44,344 nucleotides of DNA from an uncultured Pelagibacteraceae bacterium (lineage in GTDB: Bacteria; Pseudomonadota; Alphaproteobacteria; Pelagibacterales; Pelagibacteraceae). How positions within the stretch are numbered: the stretch's first letter is position 1; every line of letters starts with the position of its first letter. Below, piece by piece: positions 16,909 through 26,118 of the stretch. Where the stretch lies: NCBI GenBank assembly GCA_902614835.1, contig CACMMU010000006.1:1-44344 (forward strand). The letters are read 5' to 3'. The notes under the pieces are model-generated. The model saw only the letters and a program-made list of their open reading frames with translations, did no database searches and was not told the origin of the DNA. The position numbers and the translations under genes are program-made.

Positions 16909-17713
16909 AAAACAAGTAAATGAAGCTTTTGATAGCAAGGACAAAATTAACACGTCTGACAAAGCTTTAAATGATTTAATAAAAAATACGATTGATTTGT
17001 TAGATCAGGGAAAAATTCGTGTTGCAGAAAAAAAAGATGGTTCCTGGAAAGTTAATCAATGGATTAAAAAAGCAATACTGCTTAGTTTTAGAGTTAATAA
17101 AATGAAAGCATCTAAAGGTCCTTATTCTACCTGGTACGATAAAATTGATGGAAAAACTCAAGGATGGAGCGAAGAAGAAATTAAGAAAGCTGGCTTCAGA
17201 TATGTTCCAAATGGAGTAATAAGAAAAGGTGCATTCATTGCAAAAAATGTTGTCTTGATGCCTTCGTTTGTAAATGTTGGAGCATATGTTGATCAAGGAA
17301 GCATGATTGACACCTGGGCTTCGGTAGGGTCTTGTGCACAAGTTGGAAAAAATTGTCATATATCAGGTGGCGCTGGTATTGGAGGTGTTTTAGAACCAAT
17401 GCAAGCTAACCCGACTATAATAGAAGATGATTGTTTTCTTGGAGCGAGAGCAGAAATTGCCGAAGGTGTTATTGTTGAAAAAGGTTCGGTATTGTCCATG
17501 GGAGTATATATAGGTGCTTCAACTAGAATAATTGATAGATCTACCGGACAGATTCATTATGGAAAAGTTCCTGCATACTCAGTTGTTGTACCAGGATCTA
17601 TGCCAAGCAAAAATAGTCCTGCCGGACCATCATTGTACTGTGTGGTAATTGTCAAAAAAGTAGATGAAAAAACTAGAAGTAAAACTTCAATAAACGATTT
17701 ATTAAGAGAATAA
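16889..17713 (+). CDS. dapD: 2,3,4,5-tetrahydropyridine-2,6-dicarboxylate N-succinyltransferase
   Basis: The product has 274 residues. It succinylates tetrahydrodipicolinate in the succinylase route to meso-diaminopimelate and lysine. An N-terminal helical domain is followed by a left-handed beta-helix of hexapeptide repeats ([59 protein letters not shown]) and the closing [14 protein letters not shown]. The length is normal. It overlaps the end of the phosphatase gene by 20 bases and is 7 bases from dapE, the enzyme that later removes the succinyl group. Confidence 0.97.
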   Translation: MNLEKIEKQVNEAFDSKDKINTSDKALNDLIKNTIDLLDQGKIRVAEKKDGSWKVNQWIKKAILLSFRVNKMKASKGPYSTWYDKIDGKTQGWSEEEIKKAGFRYVPNGVIRKGAFIAKNVVLMPSFVNVGAYVDQGSMIDTWASVGSCAQVGKNCHISGGAGIGGVLEPMQANPTIIEDDCFLGARAEIAEGVIVEKGSVLSMGVYIGASTRIIDRSTGQIHYGKVPAYSVVVPGSMPSKNSPAGPSLYCVVIVKKVDEKTRSKTSINDLLRE

Positions 17714-17720
17714 CTTACTC

Positions 17721-18860
17721 ATGCTAATAAGTGAATTAAAACTTGCTAAAGAATTGATTCGTAAACCAAGTGTTACGCCGGAAGATGCTGGAGCAATAAA
17801 TTTATTAGCTAAAAATTTAAAATCTCTTGGTTTTAATTGTAAATTAGTAAATTTTAAAAATATTAAAAATTTATACGCAAAACTTGGAAAATCTTCGCCA
17901 AATTTTTGTTATGCTGGACATACGGATGTCGTGCCCCCTGGTAACATAAGTGACTGGAGTATCAATCCATTTAAACCAGTAGTAAAAAATAATAAATTAA
18001 TTGGACGAGGTGCTAGCGATATGAAAGCTTCAATTGCTTGTTTTGTTGCTGCAGTGAGTAAATTTAAAAACAAAAATAAAAAATTCAAAGGTTCAATAAG
18101 TTTGCTGATTACTGGAGATGAAGAAGGGATAGCAGTAAATGGAACAAAAAGGCTTGTAAAATATTTAAAAAGAAAAAGGGAAAAAATAAATTTTTGCTTA
18201 GTGGGTGAACCTACAAATCCAAGCAAACTTGGAGAAATGATTAAAATAGGCAGAAGAGGAAGTATTACTGGTAGGTTAACTGTTATTGGAGTCCAAGGTC
18301 ATGTAGCTTATCCTCATAAAGCTAATAATCCTGCTAATACAATTGTTAAAATTCTAAAAAAGATTAAAGACTTAAAATTAGATAAAGGAACAAAAAATTT
18401 TCAACCTTCTAATCTAGAAGTTACAAAAATTAATATAGACAATCATGCTGATAATGTGATTCCAGGTTCAGCAAATGCAGTGTTCAATATAAGATTTAAT
18501 GACAAGCATTCTGCAAGTTCATTAAAACGAAAATTAAATAATATCTTTAGATCTATGTCTAAAAGTAATAAATGTAGATTTAATATAAAATATGAAGTGT
18601 CAGGTGGTGCATTTTTAACCAAACCTAACAAAACTACTTATATGATACAAAATATCATTAAAAAAATTACTGGTATTAAACCTAAATTGTCTACTTCTGG
18701 TGGAACTTCTGATGCTAGATTTCTTAGAAATATTGCACCTTGTTTAGAGTTCGGTTTGGTAGGTAAAACAATGCATAAAATAGATGAGAATGTTTCAGTG
18801 TCTGATTTAAAAAAATTAACTAAAATATATGAAAATATTTTAACAAATTATTTTAATTAA
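17721..18860 (+). CDS. dapE: Succinyl-diaminopimelate desuccinylase
   Basis: The product has 379 residues. This M20-family zinc hydrolase removes succinate from N-succinyl-LL-diaminopimelate, feeding both lysine and peptidoglycan. Visible are the metal ligands in YAGHTDVVPPGNISDW and GRGASDMKASIA, the catalytic Glu in ITGDEEG, then LVGEPTN and STSGGTSDARF. A dimerisation lid domain lies between. It follows dapD in the same transcript. It converges with the Lon-like gene, leaving 11 bases between stops and no visible hairpin terminator. Confidence 0.96.
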   Translation: MLISELKLAKELIRKPSVTPEDAGAINLLAKNLKSLGFNCKLVNFKNIKNLYAKLGKSSPNFCYAGHTDVVPPGNISDWSINPFKPVVKNNKLIGRGASDMKASIACFVAAVSKFKNKNKKFKGSISLLITGDEEGIAVNGTKRLVKYLKRKREKINFCLVGEPTNPSKLGEMIKIGRRGSITGRLTVIGVQGHVAYPHKANNPANTIVKILKKIKDLKLDKGTKNFQPSNLEVTKINIDNHADNVIPGSANAVFNIRFNDKHSASSLKRKLNNIFRSMSKSNKCRFNIKYEVSGGAFLTKPNKTTYMIQNIIKKITGIKPKLSTSGGTSDARFLRNIAPCLEFGLVGKTMHKIDENVSVSDLKKLTKIYENILTNYFN

Positions 18861-18871
18861 AATTTTAAGAT

Positions 18872-19498
18872 TTATTGTAAAATTTTGTTTTGGTCGGTAA
18901 TTTCGTATAAGTTAAAATTTGTTATATCATTTAAGACATTGGTCATCTCATACAAATCTGCTATCTCTAACAGCTTTTGTTTTTCCTCAACAGAAATAGG
19001 TGAAATCATTGCCAAAGTATAAACTTGTTTGTAATCACTTAACTTTGAGAATTCATTCCAGTTTATTTCGATACCTTGCTTCTTAAAAAGATTCTTTGAT
19101 TTTTCTATAGCACCTTTTAAATCTTCATTTTCAATTTTAATTTTTTTTAAATTTAAATCCTCTTTAAAAATACCGTAATTTACTAAAAACTCTCTATATG
19201 GTTCTTTATTTTCAGTTTCTTTAACAATCTTGAATCTAGTTACCCCTCTTAAGTTTATGAGTATTCTTCCATCTGGTGTTTTGCTATGATCCTCTATTCT
19301 TCCTAAACAACCAACTTGATATATTTCTCCATTAATTTCTTTTGATTGTACCATTCCTAAAAATTTATCATTTTTTAAAATATCATTTGTCATCTTTAAA
19401 TATCTTTCTTCAAAAATATTTAGAGGTAAATTGGTCTCTGGAAAAAAAATGACTCCTCTTAAAGGAAATATTGGTATTTTTTTTGGTAACTGTATCAT
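18872..19498 (-). CDS. Lon N-terminal-domain (LonN) protein
   Basis: The product has 208 residues. It resembles only the N-terminal substrate-recognition domain of Lon protease (IFPLRGVIFFPETNLPLNIF, then ERYLKM, MVQSKE, YQVGCLGRIEDHSKTPDGR and INLRGVTRFKI). There is no ATPase or protease part. Such stand-alone proteins are common in alphaproteobacteria and their function is unsettled; protein binding is likely. It lies 3 bases after truA and closes the def-fmt-truA run. Confidence 0.88.
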   Translation of the reverse strand: MIQLPKKIPIFPLRGVIFFPETNLPLNIFEERYLKMTNDILKNDKFLGMVQSKEINGEIYQVGCLGRIEDHSKTPDGRILINLRGVTRFKIVKETENKEPYREFLVNYGIFKEDLNLKKIKIENEDLKGAIEKSKNLFKKQGIEINWNEFSKLSDYKQVYTLAMISPISVEEKQKLLEIADLYEMTNVLNDITNFNLYEITDQNKILQ

Positions 19499-19501
19499 TT
19501 T

Positions 19502-20242
19502 TTAATATTTCACCTTATAAAGATAAAGCCCGTGTGCTGGTGCTGGTGGAGCACACATTGATCTTTTTTTTGATAAAAATGCCTTTTTAAAATCTTTCAA
19601 ATTCCACTTGCCTTCCCCTAAATATTTAAGACAACCTACCATAGATCTTACTTGTTGTTGTAAAAAAGACTGTGACGAAAAGGTTAGTATAATTTTATCT
19701 TTCTGCTTTTTAATCGTTGCTTTTTTCATAGTTTTAATTGGGGACTTCGCCTCACAGGAAGAAGACCTAAAAGTTGAAAAATTATGTGTTCCTTTCAATA
19801 ATTTAATACCTTTCTTCATAACTTTAAGATTAAGCTTCTTTTTAATATGCCAGGCTTTATTTTTTTTTAATACTAAAGATGAAAGCCTATTAATGATAAA
19901 ATATTTATAAGTTCTGTTATTTGCACTATGCCTAGCATGAAACCCTTTGGGTCTTTTTTTTAAACTTAAAATTGCAATTGGATAATTTTTTAAAAAATAA
20001 TTTATGGAGCTTATAAATTTCTCTTTATAAATTATTTTTTTTGGGGTGGTAAAATGAGCTGATTGTTCATTTGCGTGGACACCTGCATCTGTACGTCCAG
20101 AGCCAATAACTTTAATTTTATTATTCAAAAACTTAGATAAAACTTTTTCTAAAATTCCCTGTATTGAAAGTCCATTTTTTTGTATTTGCCAGCCAACAAA
20201 ATCTGATCCTGAATATTCTATTTTAATTTGATAAACAAACAT
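19502..20242 (-). CDS. truA: tRNA pseudouridine(38-40) synthase
   Basis: The product has 246 residues. It makes pseudouridine at positions 38 to 40 in the anticodon arm of many tRNAs. YSGSDFVGWQIQKNGLSIQG and the catalytic Asp motif GSGRTDAGVHANEQSAHF are clear, with FHARHSANNRTYKY and FLQQQVRSMVGCL further on. The length is normal. Its ATG overlaps the fmt stop by one base (TAATG), indicating coupled translation. Confidence 0.96.
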   Translation of the reverse strand: MFVYQIKIEYSGSDFVGWQIQKNGLSIQGILEKVLSKFLNNKIKVIGSGRTDAGVHANEQSAHFTTPKKIIYKEKFISSINYFLKNYPIAILSLKKRPKGFHARHSANNRTYKYFIINRLSSLVLKKNKAWHIKKKLNLKVMKKGIKLLKGTHNFSTFRSSSCEAKSPIKTMKKATIKKQKDKIILTFSSQSFLQQQVRSMVGCLKYLGEGKWNLKDFKKAFLSKKRSMCAPPAPAHGLYLYKVKY

Positions 20243-21162
20243 TAGATTAACAAAACTCCTTTTTTTATTTTATTACCTAGCAAAAACTTATCTATTTGTT
20301 GTCTATTTTTTCCTTCTTTTTGGATCTCTATAATCTCAATGGATTTTTCTTTACATGCTATAATTAATTTTTCATCAACAATTTTTCCTGCTTGTCCATT
20401 TAGACTGGATATTTTGGCTCTCCATACTTTATATCTCTCTTTATTGATCTCAAACCAAGCACCAGGATTAGGATTTAACCCATTAACTTTCGCCAAAACT
20501 TTTCTTGCACTCTCATTCCAATTAATTTTAGCTTCACTTTTTGATATCTTTTTTGCATAAGTTGCCATCTCATGATCTTGCGGTTTGAAGTTTGCTTCAC
20601 CTTTTTCAATTTTTTCTAAAGCGCTTATTAAAGATTTGGCTCCAAGTTGAGATAGAAGCTTTGATAAAATCAAAGAATCTATATTTTGATTTATTTTAAT
20701 TTTATCTTGGCTCAGAATTGGACCAGAGTCTAAATGTTCAGATATTTTCATAATGCTAATACCCGTTTCACTATCTAAGTTCATTATTGATCTTTGTATT
20801 GGAGCAGCGCCTCTCCATCGAGGCAATAAAGATGCATGAACATTAATAAATCCAAATCTAGGTATATTTAAAAATCTTTTTGGAATGATTTTCCCATAAG
20901 CAACTACTATTACAATATCTGGCTTTATAGATTTTAAAAAGTTATATTCTTCATCCGTATCTAATTTTGCTGGAGTTCTTACTTTTAAAGAAAATTTTTC
21001 TGAAATAATTTCTATTTTTGATTTTATAATTTTTTGACCTCTATTTGCTTTGCTAGCAGGTTGAGAATAAACTGATATTATTTTGTGTTTGGAATTTTTT
21101 AATGCTTCTAGGCTAGGAACTGCGAACTCTGGGGTCCCCATAAAAACAATTTTTTTTGACAT
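20242..21162 (-). CDS. fmt: Methionyl-tRNA formyltransferase
   Basis: The product has 306 residues. It formylates initiator Met-tRNA using 10-formyl-tetrahydrofolate, the compound made by the fhs gene in this window. The motifs are VFMGTPEFAVPSLEAL at the start, VAYGKIIP, NVHASLLPRWRGAAPIQRSI with the catalytic Asn/His region, and ISIMKISEHLDSGPIL. A C-terminal OB-like domain includes NGLNPNPGAWFE. It lies 12 bases downstream of def, whose product removes the same formyl group from new proteins. Confidence 0.97.
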   Translation of the reverse strand: MSKKIVFMGTPEFAVPSLEALKNSKHKIISVYSQPASKANRGQKIIKSKIEIISEKFSLKVRTPAKLDTDEEYNFLKSIKPDIVIVVAYGKIIPKRFLNIPRFGFINVHASLLPRWRGAAPIQRSIMNLDSETGISIMKISEHLDSGPILSQDKIKINQNIDSLILSKLLSQLGAKSLISALEKIEKGEANFKPQDHEMATYAKKISKSEAKINWNESARKVLAKVNGLNPNPGAWFEINKERYKVWRAKISSLNGQAGKIVDEKLIIACKEKSIEIIEIQKEGKNRQQIDKFLLGNKIKKGVLLI

Positions 21163-21174
21163 TAAATTATTTAA

Positions 21175-21699
21175 TTAAACCACTACCCTTTCCAACTCTT
21201 TTTTGTCTTTAGAAACTTTTTTTATAATCATATCCTTTTTTAATTTTGACAAATAATCTATAAATAAAACCCCGTTTAAATGATCTATTTCATGTTGAAT
21301 ACAAGTAGAAAGCAAACCTTCTGCTTCAAGTTTTTTTTCATTACCTTCGTAATCAAGATATTTGATATGACATTTGTCTGGTCTTTCTACCTTTGCGAAT
21401 TGATTTGGTATTGAAAGACAACCCTCTTCGTAAGATGAATTAACGTTTGATTTCCAAATAATTTCAGGATTAATAAAATACATAGGTTTTTTTCTGTCTG
21501 GATTTTTTGAAAGATCCATCACAACAACTCTTTTAGGAACTCCTATTTGGACTGCAGCCAAACCAATACCTGGTGCGTCGTACATAGTGCTAATCATATC
21601 ATCCATTAAATTTCTTATTTCTTTATCAACTTTCTCTACTGAAAGAGATTTTTTACGTAACAATGGGTCAGGAATTGTCAAAATTTTTCTGATAGTCAT
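21175..21699 (-). CDS. def: Peptide deformylase
   Basis: The product has 174 residues. This metalloenzyme removes the N-formyl group from nascent proteins. All three signature motifs are intact: GIGLAAVQIG (motif 1), EGCLSIP with the metal-binding Cys (motif 2) and QHEIDHLNGVLF with the HExxH pair (motif 3). The length is normal. It is the first of the def-fmt-truA-LonN run and begins 17 bases after the end of the large exported protein gene. Confidence 0.97.
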   Translation of the reverse strand: MTIRKILTIPDPLLRKKSLSVEKVDKEIRNLMDDMISTMYDAPGIGLAAVQIGVPKRVVVMDLSKNPDRKKPMYFINPEIIWKSNVNSSYEEGCLSIPNQFAKVERPDKCHIKYLDYEGNEKKLEAEGLLSTCIQHEIDHLNGVLFIDYLSKLKKDMIIKKVSKDKKELERVVV

Positions 21700-21716
21700 G
21701 AGAATTTATAATACAA

Positions 21717-23486
21717 TTATACTCTCAAAGGTAGTGTGAGATAAAGAATTTGGTTTCTAACTTTTTTTATATTTGCTTTGTTGAGAACATTAACAATAAA
21801 ATATAAGGTTTCTGGATCTAAATTTTCAACATCATCGCTACCTATTATCTCAACAAGTTTAAACATTAACATTCCAATTTCACCTTTTTCTACCAATAAG
21901 TTGATATTTGTTGGGATTGTAAGATCTTTTGTGAGCTCTTTAATATTGAGATCTTTTGGCATTTCTATGCCATCAGAAAATAAGCTCTCTAAAAGCATTA
22001 CATCCTTGATTGAAAAAAAATACTTTTTATTTTTGCTTATTTTTTTATAGATTTTTATAAAATCTTTGTTAATTTTGTCTTCATTAATATTTTCTCCACT
22101 AAAAAGTTTAATTACCTTAGATCTATGCAAAACCTTGTCGTCATACTTAATTTTTCCTAAATCATTATTTTTCTCTAAAATAATGTTTCTATTAACTATT
22201 TTATTAAACTCTTCCGGAATTTCATTTGGATCAATATTTTTTAAGGTATTACTTAGATATTCGCTATAAACATTTTTAAGTTTATCTTTTTCAAATAATT
22301 CTTTTAAAAGAAACAAAAGGTTTAATTTATTTTCTAAGTTATCCGATAACAAAATCTTTTGGTAAATTAATGCTCTTGACTCATAGCCGGTTAAAGTTTG
22401 ATATACTGTATCAGCATTTATAAGTTGATTAATGCTGAAGGGTACTGAAAGGTAAATTTCAAATATTTTATCTTTATCAAAATTTCCTTCATTTGCAGCA
22501 ATTTCATATTTCTTTATCACTTCTGGGTCTTCCAGTTTTTCAATATTAATAAGATTTGAAGCTGTGAGATATTTCCATATATTTTTATCTGTTTTTTGAG
22601 TTGGTTCATATTTAAAATTTTCAATAGTAACTGAGGAGAGATAAAAATATAAAAGATTTTTATCTGAAATCTTTTGTACAGTTTTGCTATTAATGCCAAG
22701 CAAAAATAAAATTTTGCTATCAAAAAATTTATCTGATTTACCTTGCTCTCTTAGAAGATCAAAATTTAATTGTGCTTCTTCATTTTTTTTATTCAGGATT
22801 AAACAATAGATCCTAAATTTCTCAAGATAGCTATCTTTAATATCCTTACTTATAAAATTTGATTTTTTACAACCTTCAGAAAGGTCTGCGGAAGAAATAT
22901 AATGGTCTACCAAATGTTTAATTAATTTAGACTTGCCATTAAATTCTAGATTATTGTTCAAAAATTTTTCAATGAGGCTATTTTTATTATTTTTTATTAA
23001 CCAATTTAATTTTAAATCTAAAAATTCTTTTTCAGATAACTTATTTTTAGGAGCGTATGAATAAGTCATTATAGTGTTTACAAACATATCTTCTGAAAAT
23101 TTTGATAATTTAATTTTTTCAATCCTTCTAAAAGTGGTTTTGATTGTTTCACCATCTGTATTCGACCACATGTCTAAGTTTAAATCATTTTTTTGAGGGT
23201 CGTAAAGACCAACTAATTTTATATCTTTGTTTTCATCTTGATTTTTATTTTCAGTTATTTCTATTTCATTAATTGTATTATTATTAATTTTATTAAAATT
23301 AATCTTTATTTCCTCTTTTGGTTTGACCAAACTTTTTTCTGAGCTATTTTTTTTTTGAATTTCTGAATTTTTCCATATATCGACTGGCTCATTGGCATTG
23401 GAGGTTTTGAAAAAAGTAAAAATAATTAAAAGTATATAAAAAATTTTATTATTTTTATTTAATTCTGATAATAGTTTCAGTAACAT
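21717..23486 (-). CDS. Exported helical protein of unknown function (589 aa)
   Basis: From the ATG at 23486 the product has 589 residues. A signal peptide is visible (IFYILLIIFTFF, then SNANE as a plausible cleavage site). A low-complexity Asn/Lys/Glu linker of about 70 residues follows, and then a long helix-rich region of about 450 residues without recognisable motifs. Most of it would be periplasmic. The frame is open to 23534, but the upstream part has no signal-like character and overlaps the neighbour, so the shorter start was chosen. It overlaps the small membrane protein gene by 32 bases, which suggests a functional pair. Confidence 0.65.
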   Translation of the reverse strand: MLLKLLSELNKNNKIFYILLIIFTFFKTSNANEPVDIWKNSEIQKKNSSEKSLVKPKEEIKINFNKINNNTINEIEITENKNQDENKDIKLVGLYDPQKNDLNLDMWSNTDGETIKTTFRRIEKIKLSKFSEDMFVNTIMTYSYAPKNKLSEKEFLDLKLNWLIKNNKNSLIEKFLNNNLEFNGKSKLIKHLVDHYISSADLSEGCKKSNFISKDIKDSYLEKFRIYCLILNKKNEEAQLNFDLLREQGKSDKFFDSKILFLLGINSKTVQKISDKNLLYFYLSSVTIENFKYEPTQKTDKNIWKYLTASNLINIEKLEDPEVIKKYEIAANEGNFDKDKIFEIYLSVPFSINQLINADTVYQTLTGYESRALIYQKILLSDNLENKLNLLFLLKELFEKDKLKNVYSEYLSNTLKNIDPNEIPEEFNKIVNRNIILEKNNDLGKIKYDDKVLHRSKVIKLFSGENINEDKINKDFIKIYKKISKNKKYFFSIKDVMLLESLFSDGIEMPKDLNIKELTKDLTIPTNINLLVEKGEIGMLMFKLVEIIGSDDVENLDPETLYFIVNVLNKANIKKVRNQILYLTLPLRV

Positions 23487-23637
23487 CTTTTTTGATTTCT
23501 TTTTGTGGTGAAGGTAATTTGATTTTTTCAACAAAGTAAAAAACTATCCCAAGAATAGTAAGAATTGCAAATACCTTGGCTAAAGATCTTGTAACTGGAC
23601 TAGTTTTTTGTCTTAGCGGGTTTAATCTGTGTTGCAT
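23455..23637 (-). CDS. Small single-pass membrane protein (60 aa)
   Basis: The product has 60 residues. A basic, Arg/Gln-rich N-terminus (MQHRLNPLRQKTSPVTRSLA) comes before one hydrophobic helix (VFAILTILGIVFYFVEKI) and a charged tail. This predicts one membrane span with the N-terminus inside. It overlaps the large exported protein gene downstream and is divergent from aroK. No family was recognised. Confidence 0.6.
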   Translation of the reverse strand: MQHRLNPLRQKTSPVTRSLAKVFAILTILGIVFYFVEKIKLPSPQKEIKKDVTETIIRIK

Positions 23638-23710
23638 AGTTAAAAAATATATTTAAACTCAGAAATTAAGACAAATTTGTGATTAATCAAATTAAAATTT
23701 TTGGCATAAA

Positions 23711-24220
23711 TTGAAAAAAAACCTTGTTTTGATTGGAATGATGGGAGTGGGCAAGTCTACTGTTGGTAGATTTATGTCTAAAAAACTCAAAATGCCTTTT
23801 AAGGATTTGGATAGACAAATTGAAAAGTTAGAGTCACTTACAATTAAAGAAATTTTTGATTTGAAAGGAGAGCCGTATTTTAGAAATTTGGAGGAAGCGG
23901 AAATTTTAAAGATTATTAAAAAAAAAGGTAGAGTAATAGCTTTGGGTGGAGGAACTTTCATTAATCAAAAAGTAAGAAAAAACATAAAAAAAACATGTTT
24001 TTCTGTATGGTTAGATCTACCTCCTGAAAAGATTTTCAGTAGAGTGAAAAAAAATAAGAGAAGACCTTTGCTATCGCAGGCTAAGTCAATAAAAGATGTA
24101 GAAAAGATTTACTTAAATAGAAAAAAAATATATGCATTGTCTGACTACAGATTAAATTGCGCTAATAAAAGTATAAAACAAATAGCAAGTGAAATAGAAA
24201 AAATTTATGAAAATCTATAA
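23711..24220 (+). CDS. aroK: Shikimate kinase
   Basis: The product has 169 residues. It phosphorylates shikimate in aromatic amino acid biosynthesis. The P-loop GMMGVGKSTVG (Walker A) is near the N-terminus, followed by the substrate-binding DLDRQIE, GEPYFRNLE, VIALGGGTF and the lid Arg in KRRPLLSQ. The start codon is TTG; no ATG gives a complete P-loop strand, because the next Met codons fall inside it. It overlaps aroB by 14 bases, the usual aroK-aroB pair. Confidence 0.95.
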   Translation: MKKNLVLIGMMGVGKSTVGRFMSKKLKMPFKDLDRQIEKLESLTIKEIFDLKGEPYFRNLEEAEILKIIKKKGRVIALGGGTFINQKVRKNIKKTCFSVWLDLPPEKIFSRVKKNKRRPLLSQAKSIKDVEKIYLNRKKIYALSDYRLNCANKSIKQIASEIEKIYENL

Positions 24221-25316
24221 AACAAATGTTAAAAACATTAACAGTAGATATTCTATTTTAATCGGGTTTGGGGCTATCAATCAACTCAAAAAAAATATTA
24301 GATCTGTATGTCCAAATACAAAAAAAATTGCTTTAATATTTGATAAAAAAATACCAAATAGGATGCTTAATAAAGTTAAACGTCAAATAAGAGATTATAA
24401 AATCTTTGTATATAAATATTCTGTCAATGAAAACCTAAAGTCTTTTGAAAAGGTGAATTCTTTAAATGAAAGTCTGCTCGCCAAAAATTTTAATAGAAAT
24501 GATTTGCTAATTGCAGTTGGTGGTGGAGTAATAGGTGATTTTGCAGGTTTTGCAGCAAGTATTTTAAAAAGGGGAGTAAACTTTATAAACTTACCTTCCA
24601 CATTGTTGGCGCAAGTTGACTCATCAATAGGTGGTAAAACTGGTGTAAATTCTAAAAAAGGAAAAAATTTAATAGGTACTTTTTATCAACCAAAATTGGT
24701 TATTAGTGAGCTTGAATTTTTAAAAAGTTTACCAAGAAGAGAAATTATTTGTGGTTTTGCTGAAATACTAAAGCATTCTTTTATATCTGATAAAAAATTT
24801 TTTAAATGGATAGAAAAAAATACAAAAAAAATTATAAATAATAAAGATTATAAAATTATAAATTCTGCAATATTTAAAAGTTGTAAAATTAAAATTTCTT
24901 TTGTTCAAAAGGATGAAAAAGAAAAAGGAGATAGAGCTATCTTAAATTTTGGTCACACCTTTGCTCACGGAATTGAAGCTGCTAGTAATTTTTCAAAAAA
25001 AATTAATCATGGAGAAGCTGTGCTTATAGGTATGTACTTGGCTTCAAAGTTGTCAAAAGATAAAAATATATGTTCAAAAAAAACATTGGGTAAAATAATT
25101 AATTTTTATAAGGAGAATAATCTACCTAATGATTTAAAACAATTTTCTTTGAAAAATAAATTAGATAAAATCATTGAACTTATGAAAAACGATAAAAAAA
25201 ATGTAGACTCTAAAATTAGTCTTATTTTATTGAAGCGAATTGGTAAAACTACAAAACCGGGTAGAATAAAAATGACCCCAAAACAAATTAAGTTGTCATT
25301 AAAAAAATTTACTTAA
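24207..25316 (+). CDS. aroB: 3-dehydroquinate synthase
   Basis: The product has 369 residues. It converts DAHP to 3-dehydroquinate, the second step of the shikimate pathway, with bound NAD and a divalent metal. Motifs are IAVGGGVIGDFAGFAASILKRGV with the NAD-binding glycines, LPSTLLAQVDSSIGGKTGVN, KNLIGTFYQP, CGFAEILKHSFI (metal ligand Glu) and ILNFGHTFAHGIE with a metal-binding His. The HGEAVLIGM segment gives another. Its end overlaps the bolA stop on the other strand by 8 bases. Confidence 0.97.
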   Translation: MKIYKTNVKNINSRYSILIGFGAINQLKKNIRSVCPNTKKIALIFDKKIPNRMLNKVKRQIRDYKIFVYKYSVNENLKSFEKVNSLNESLLAKNFNRNDLLIAVGGGVIGDFAGFAASILKRGVNFINLPSTLLAQVDSSIGGKTGVNSKKGKNLIGTFYQPKLVISELEFLKSLPRREIICGFAEILKHSFISDKKFFKWIEKNTKKIINNKDYKIINSAIFKSCKIKISFVQKDEKEKGDRAILNFGHTFAHGIEAASNFSKKINHGEAVLIGMYLASKLSKDKNICSKKTLGKIINFYKENNLPNDLKQFSLKNKLDKIIELMKNDKKNVDSKISLILLKRIGKTTKPGRIKMTPKQIKLSLKKFT

Positions 25317-25563
25317 TTTTAATTTCTAAAGCGTGTATTTGATTTTTTAGCTCTTCAGATAATATTTTCATAATTTTTTTGTGGGCGTCTAACTTGGATA
25401 AAAGTCTGAGCTCTTCTGATTCAATTTTCAATGTCAAATGGAATTGATTTTTTTTTAAAGATTTATGTTTAATATGCTTGTGAGTATTGTCCAATATTTC
25501 TATTTTATCAATACGAATATTTTTTTTGATTCTATCCTCTATATTTTGTATAAAACTTTTCAT
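25309..25563 (-). CDS. BolA-family protein
   Basis: The product has 84 residues. The BolA fold is recognisable from HKHIKHKSLKKNQFHLTLKI and LDAHKKIMKILSEELKNQIH ending ALEIKIK, which corresponds to the helix-turn-helix-like end of the family. BolA proteins pair with monothiol glutaredoxins and take part in iron-sulfur cluster handling. No glutaredoxin gene is in this window. Converging with aroB and divergent from the J-domain gene, it is transcribed alone. Confidence 0.86.
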   Translation of the reverse strand: MKSFIQNIEDRIKKNIRIDKIEILDNTHKHIKHKSLKKNQFHLTLKIESEELRLLSKLDAHKKIMKILSEELKNQIHALEIKIK

Positions 25564-25599
25564 TAAAATTTAATTCTACTATATTATAAGTAAATTTTT

Positions 25600-26118
25600 A
25601 TGAAAAATATTTGTGATTGGGAAAAATGTAACAGAATCGGTTTGTATAGAGCCCCGATTGAGAAAGATAATAGCAAAAATTTTAGGCTGTTATGTTTAGA
25701 ACATATTAAGATCTTTAATAAAAATTGGAATTATTTCTCTGATATGGGTGAAAGTGAAATAGAGAGATTTATTAAATCCGATCTTACATGGCATAAACCC
25801 ACTAAAAGTTTTAGTTCATCTGAAAACTTTTTTAAAATTCTTTGGAAAAATACACTTGATGATAAAACAAATTTTTTTGACCAAAACGATTTTGGTGGTT
25901 TTAAAAAATCAAGATTTTCAGAAAAAGACCGTGATGCATTAGAAGTTTTAGGTCTAAGAGGCGAGGCAAAATGGCTAGATATACAAAAAAAGTTTAAAAC
26001 TCTTGTAAAGAAATACCATCCTGATAAAAATCAAGGCAGTAAAAAATATGAAGATTTGTTAAAAAAAATAACTTTAGCATACAGCCAACTTAGGATAAGT
26101 ATGGAAAAAACTAAATGA
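25600..26118 (+). CDS. J-domain (DnaJ-like) protein
   Basis: The product has 172 residues. The J domain is at the C-terminus (about residues 112-168), with [20 protein letters not shown] and the essential [10 protein letters not shown] motif, so it should stimulate DnaK. The N-terminal part has paired Cys residues ([16 protein letters not shown], then LLCLEHI) that could bind a metal, and an aromatic-rich middle. The same arrangement, a J-domain gene before cobS and cobT, is widespread in alphaproteobacteria. Its stop overlaps the cobS start (ATGA), so the three genes are probably one operon. Confidence 0.9.
   Translation: MKNICDWEKCNRIGLYRAPIEKDNSKNFRLLCLEHIKIFNKNWNYFSDMGESEIERFIKSDLTWHKPTKSFSSSENFFKILWKNTLDDKTNFFDQNDFGGFKKSRFSEKDRDALEVLGLRGEAKWLDIQKKFKTLVKKYHPDKNQGSKKYEDLLKKITLAYSQLRISMEKTK

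Noticed and set aside
18861-18871. Intrinsic terminator between the convergent dapE and LonN genes
   Set aside because: The 11-base gap has no hairpin. The same is true of the other convergent gaps, so terminators here are not readable from sequence.
23487-23534. Longer start for the large exported protein
   Set aside because: The added residues (Lys/His-rich) sit inside the small membrane protein gene and would bury the signal peptide away from the N-terminus.
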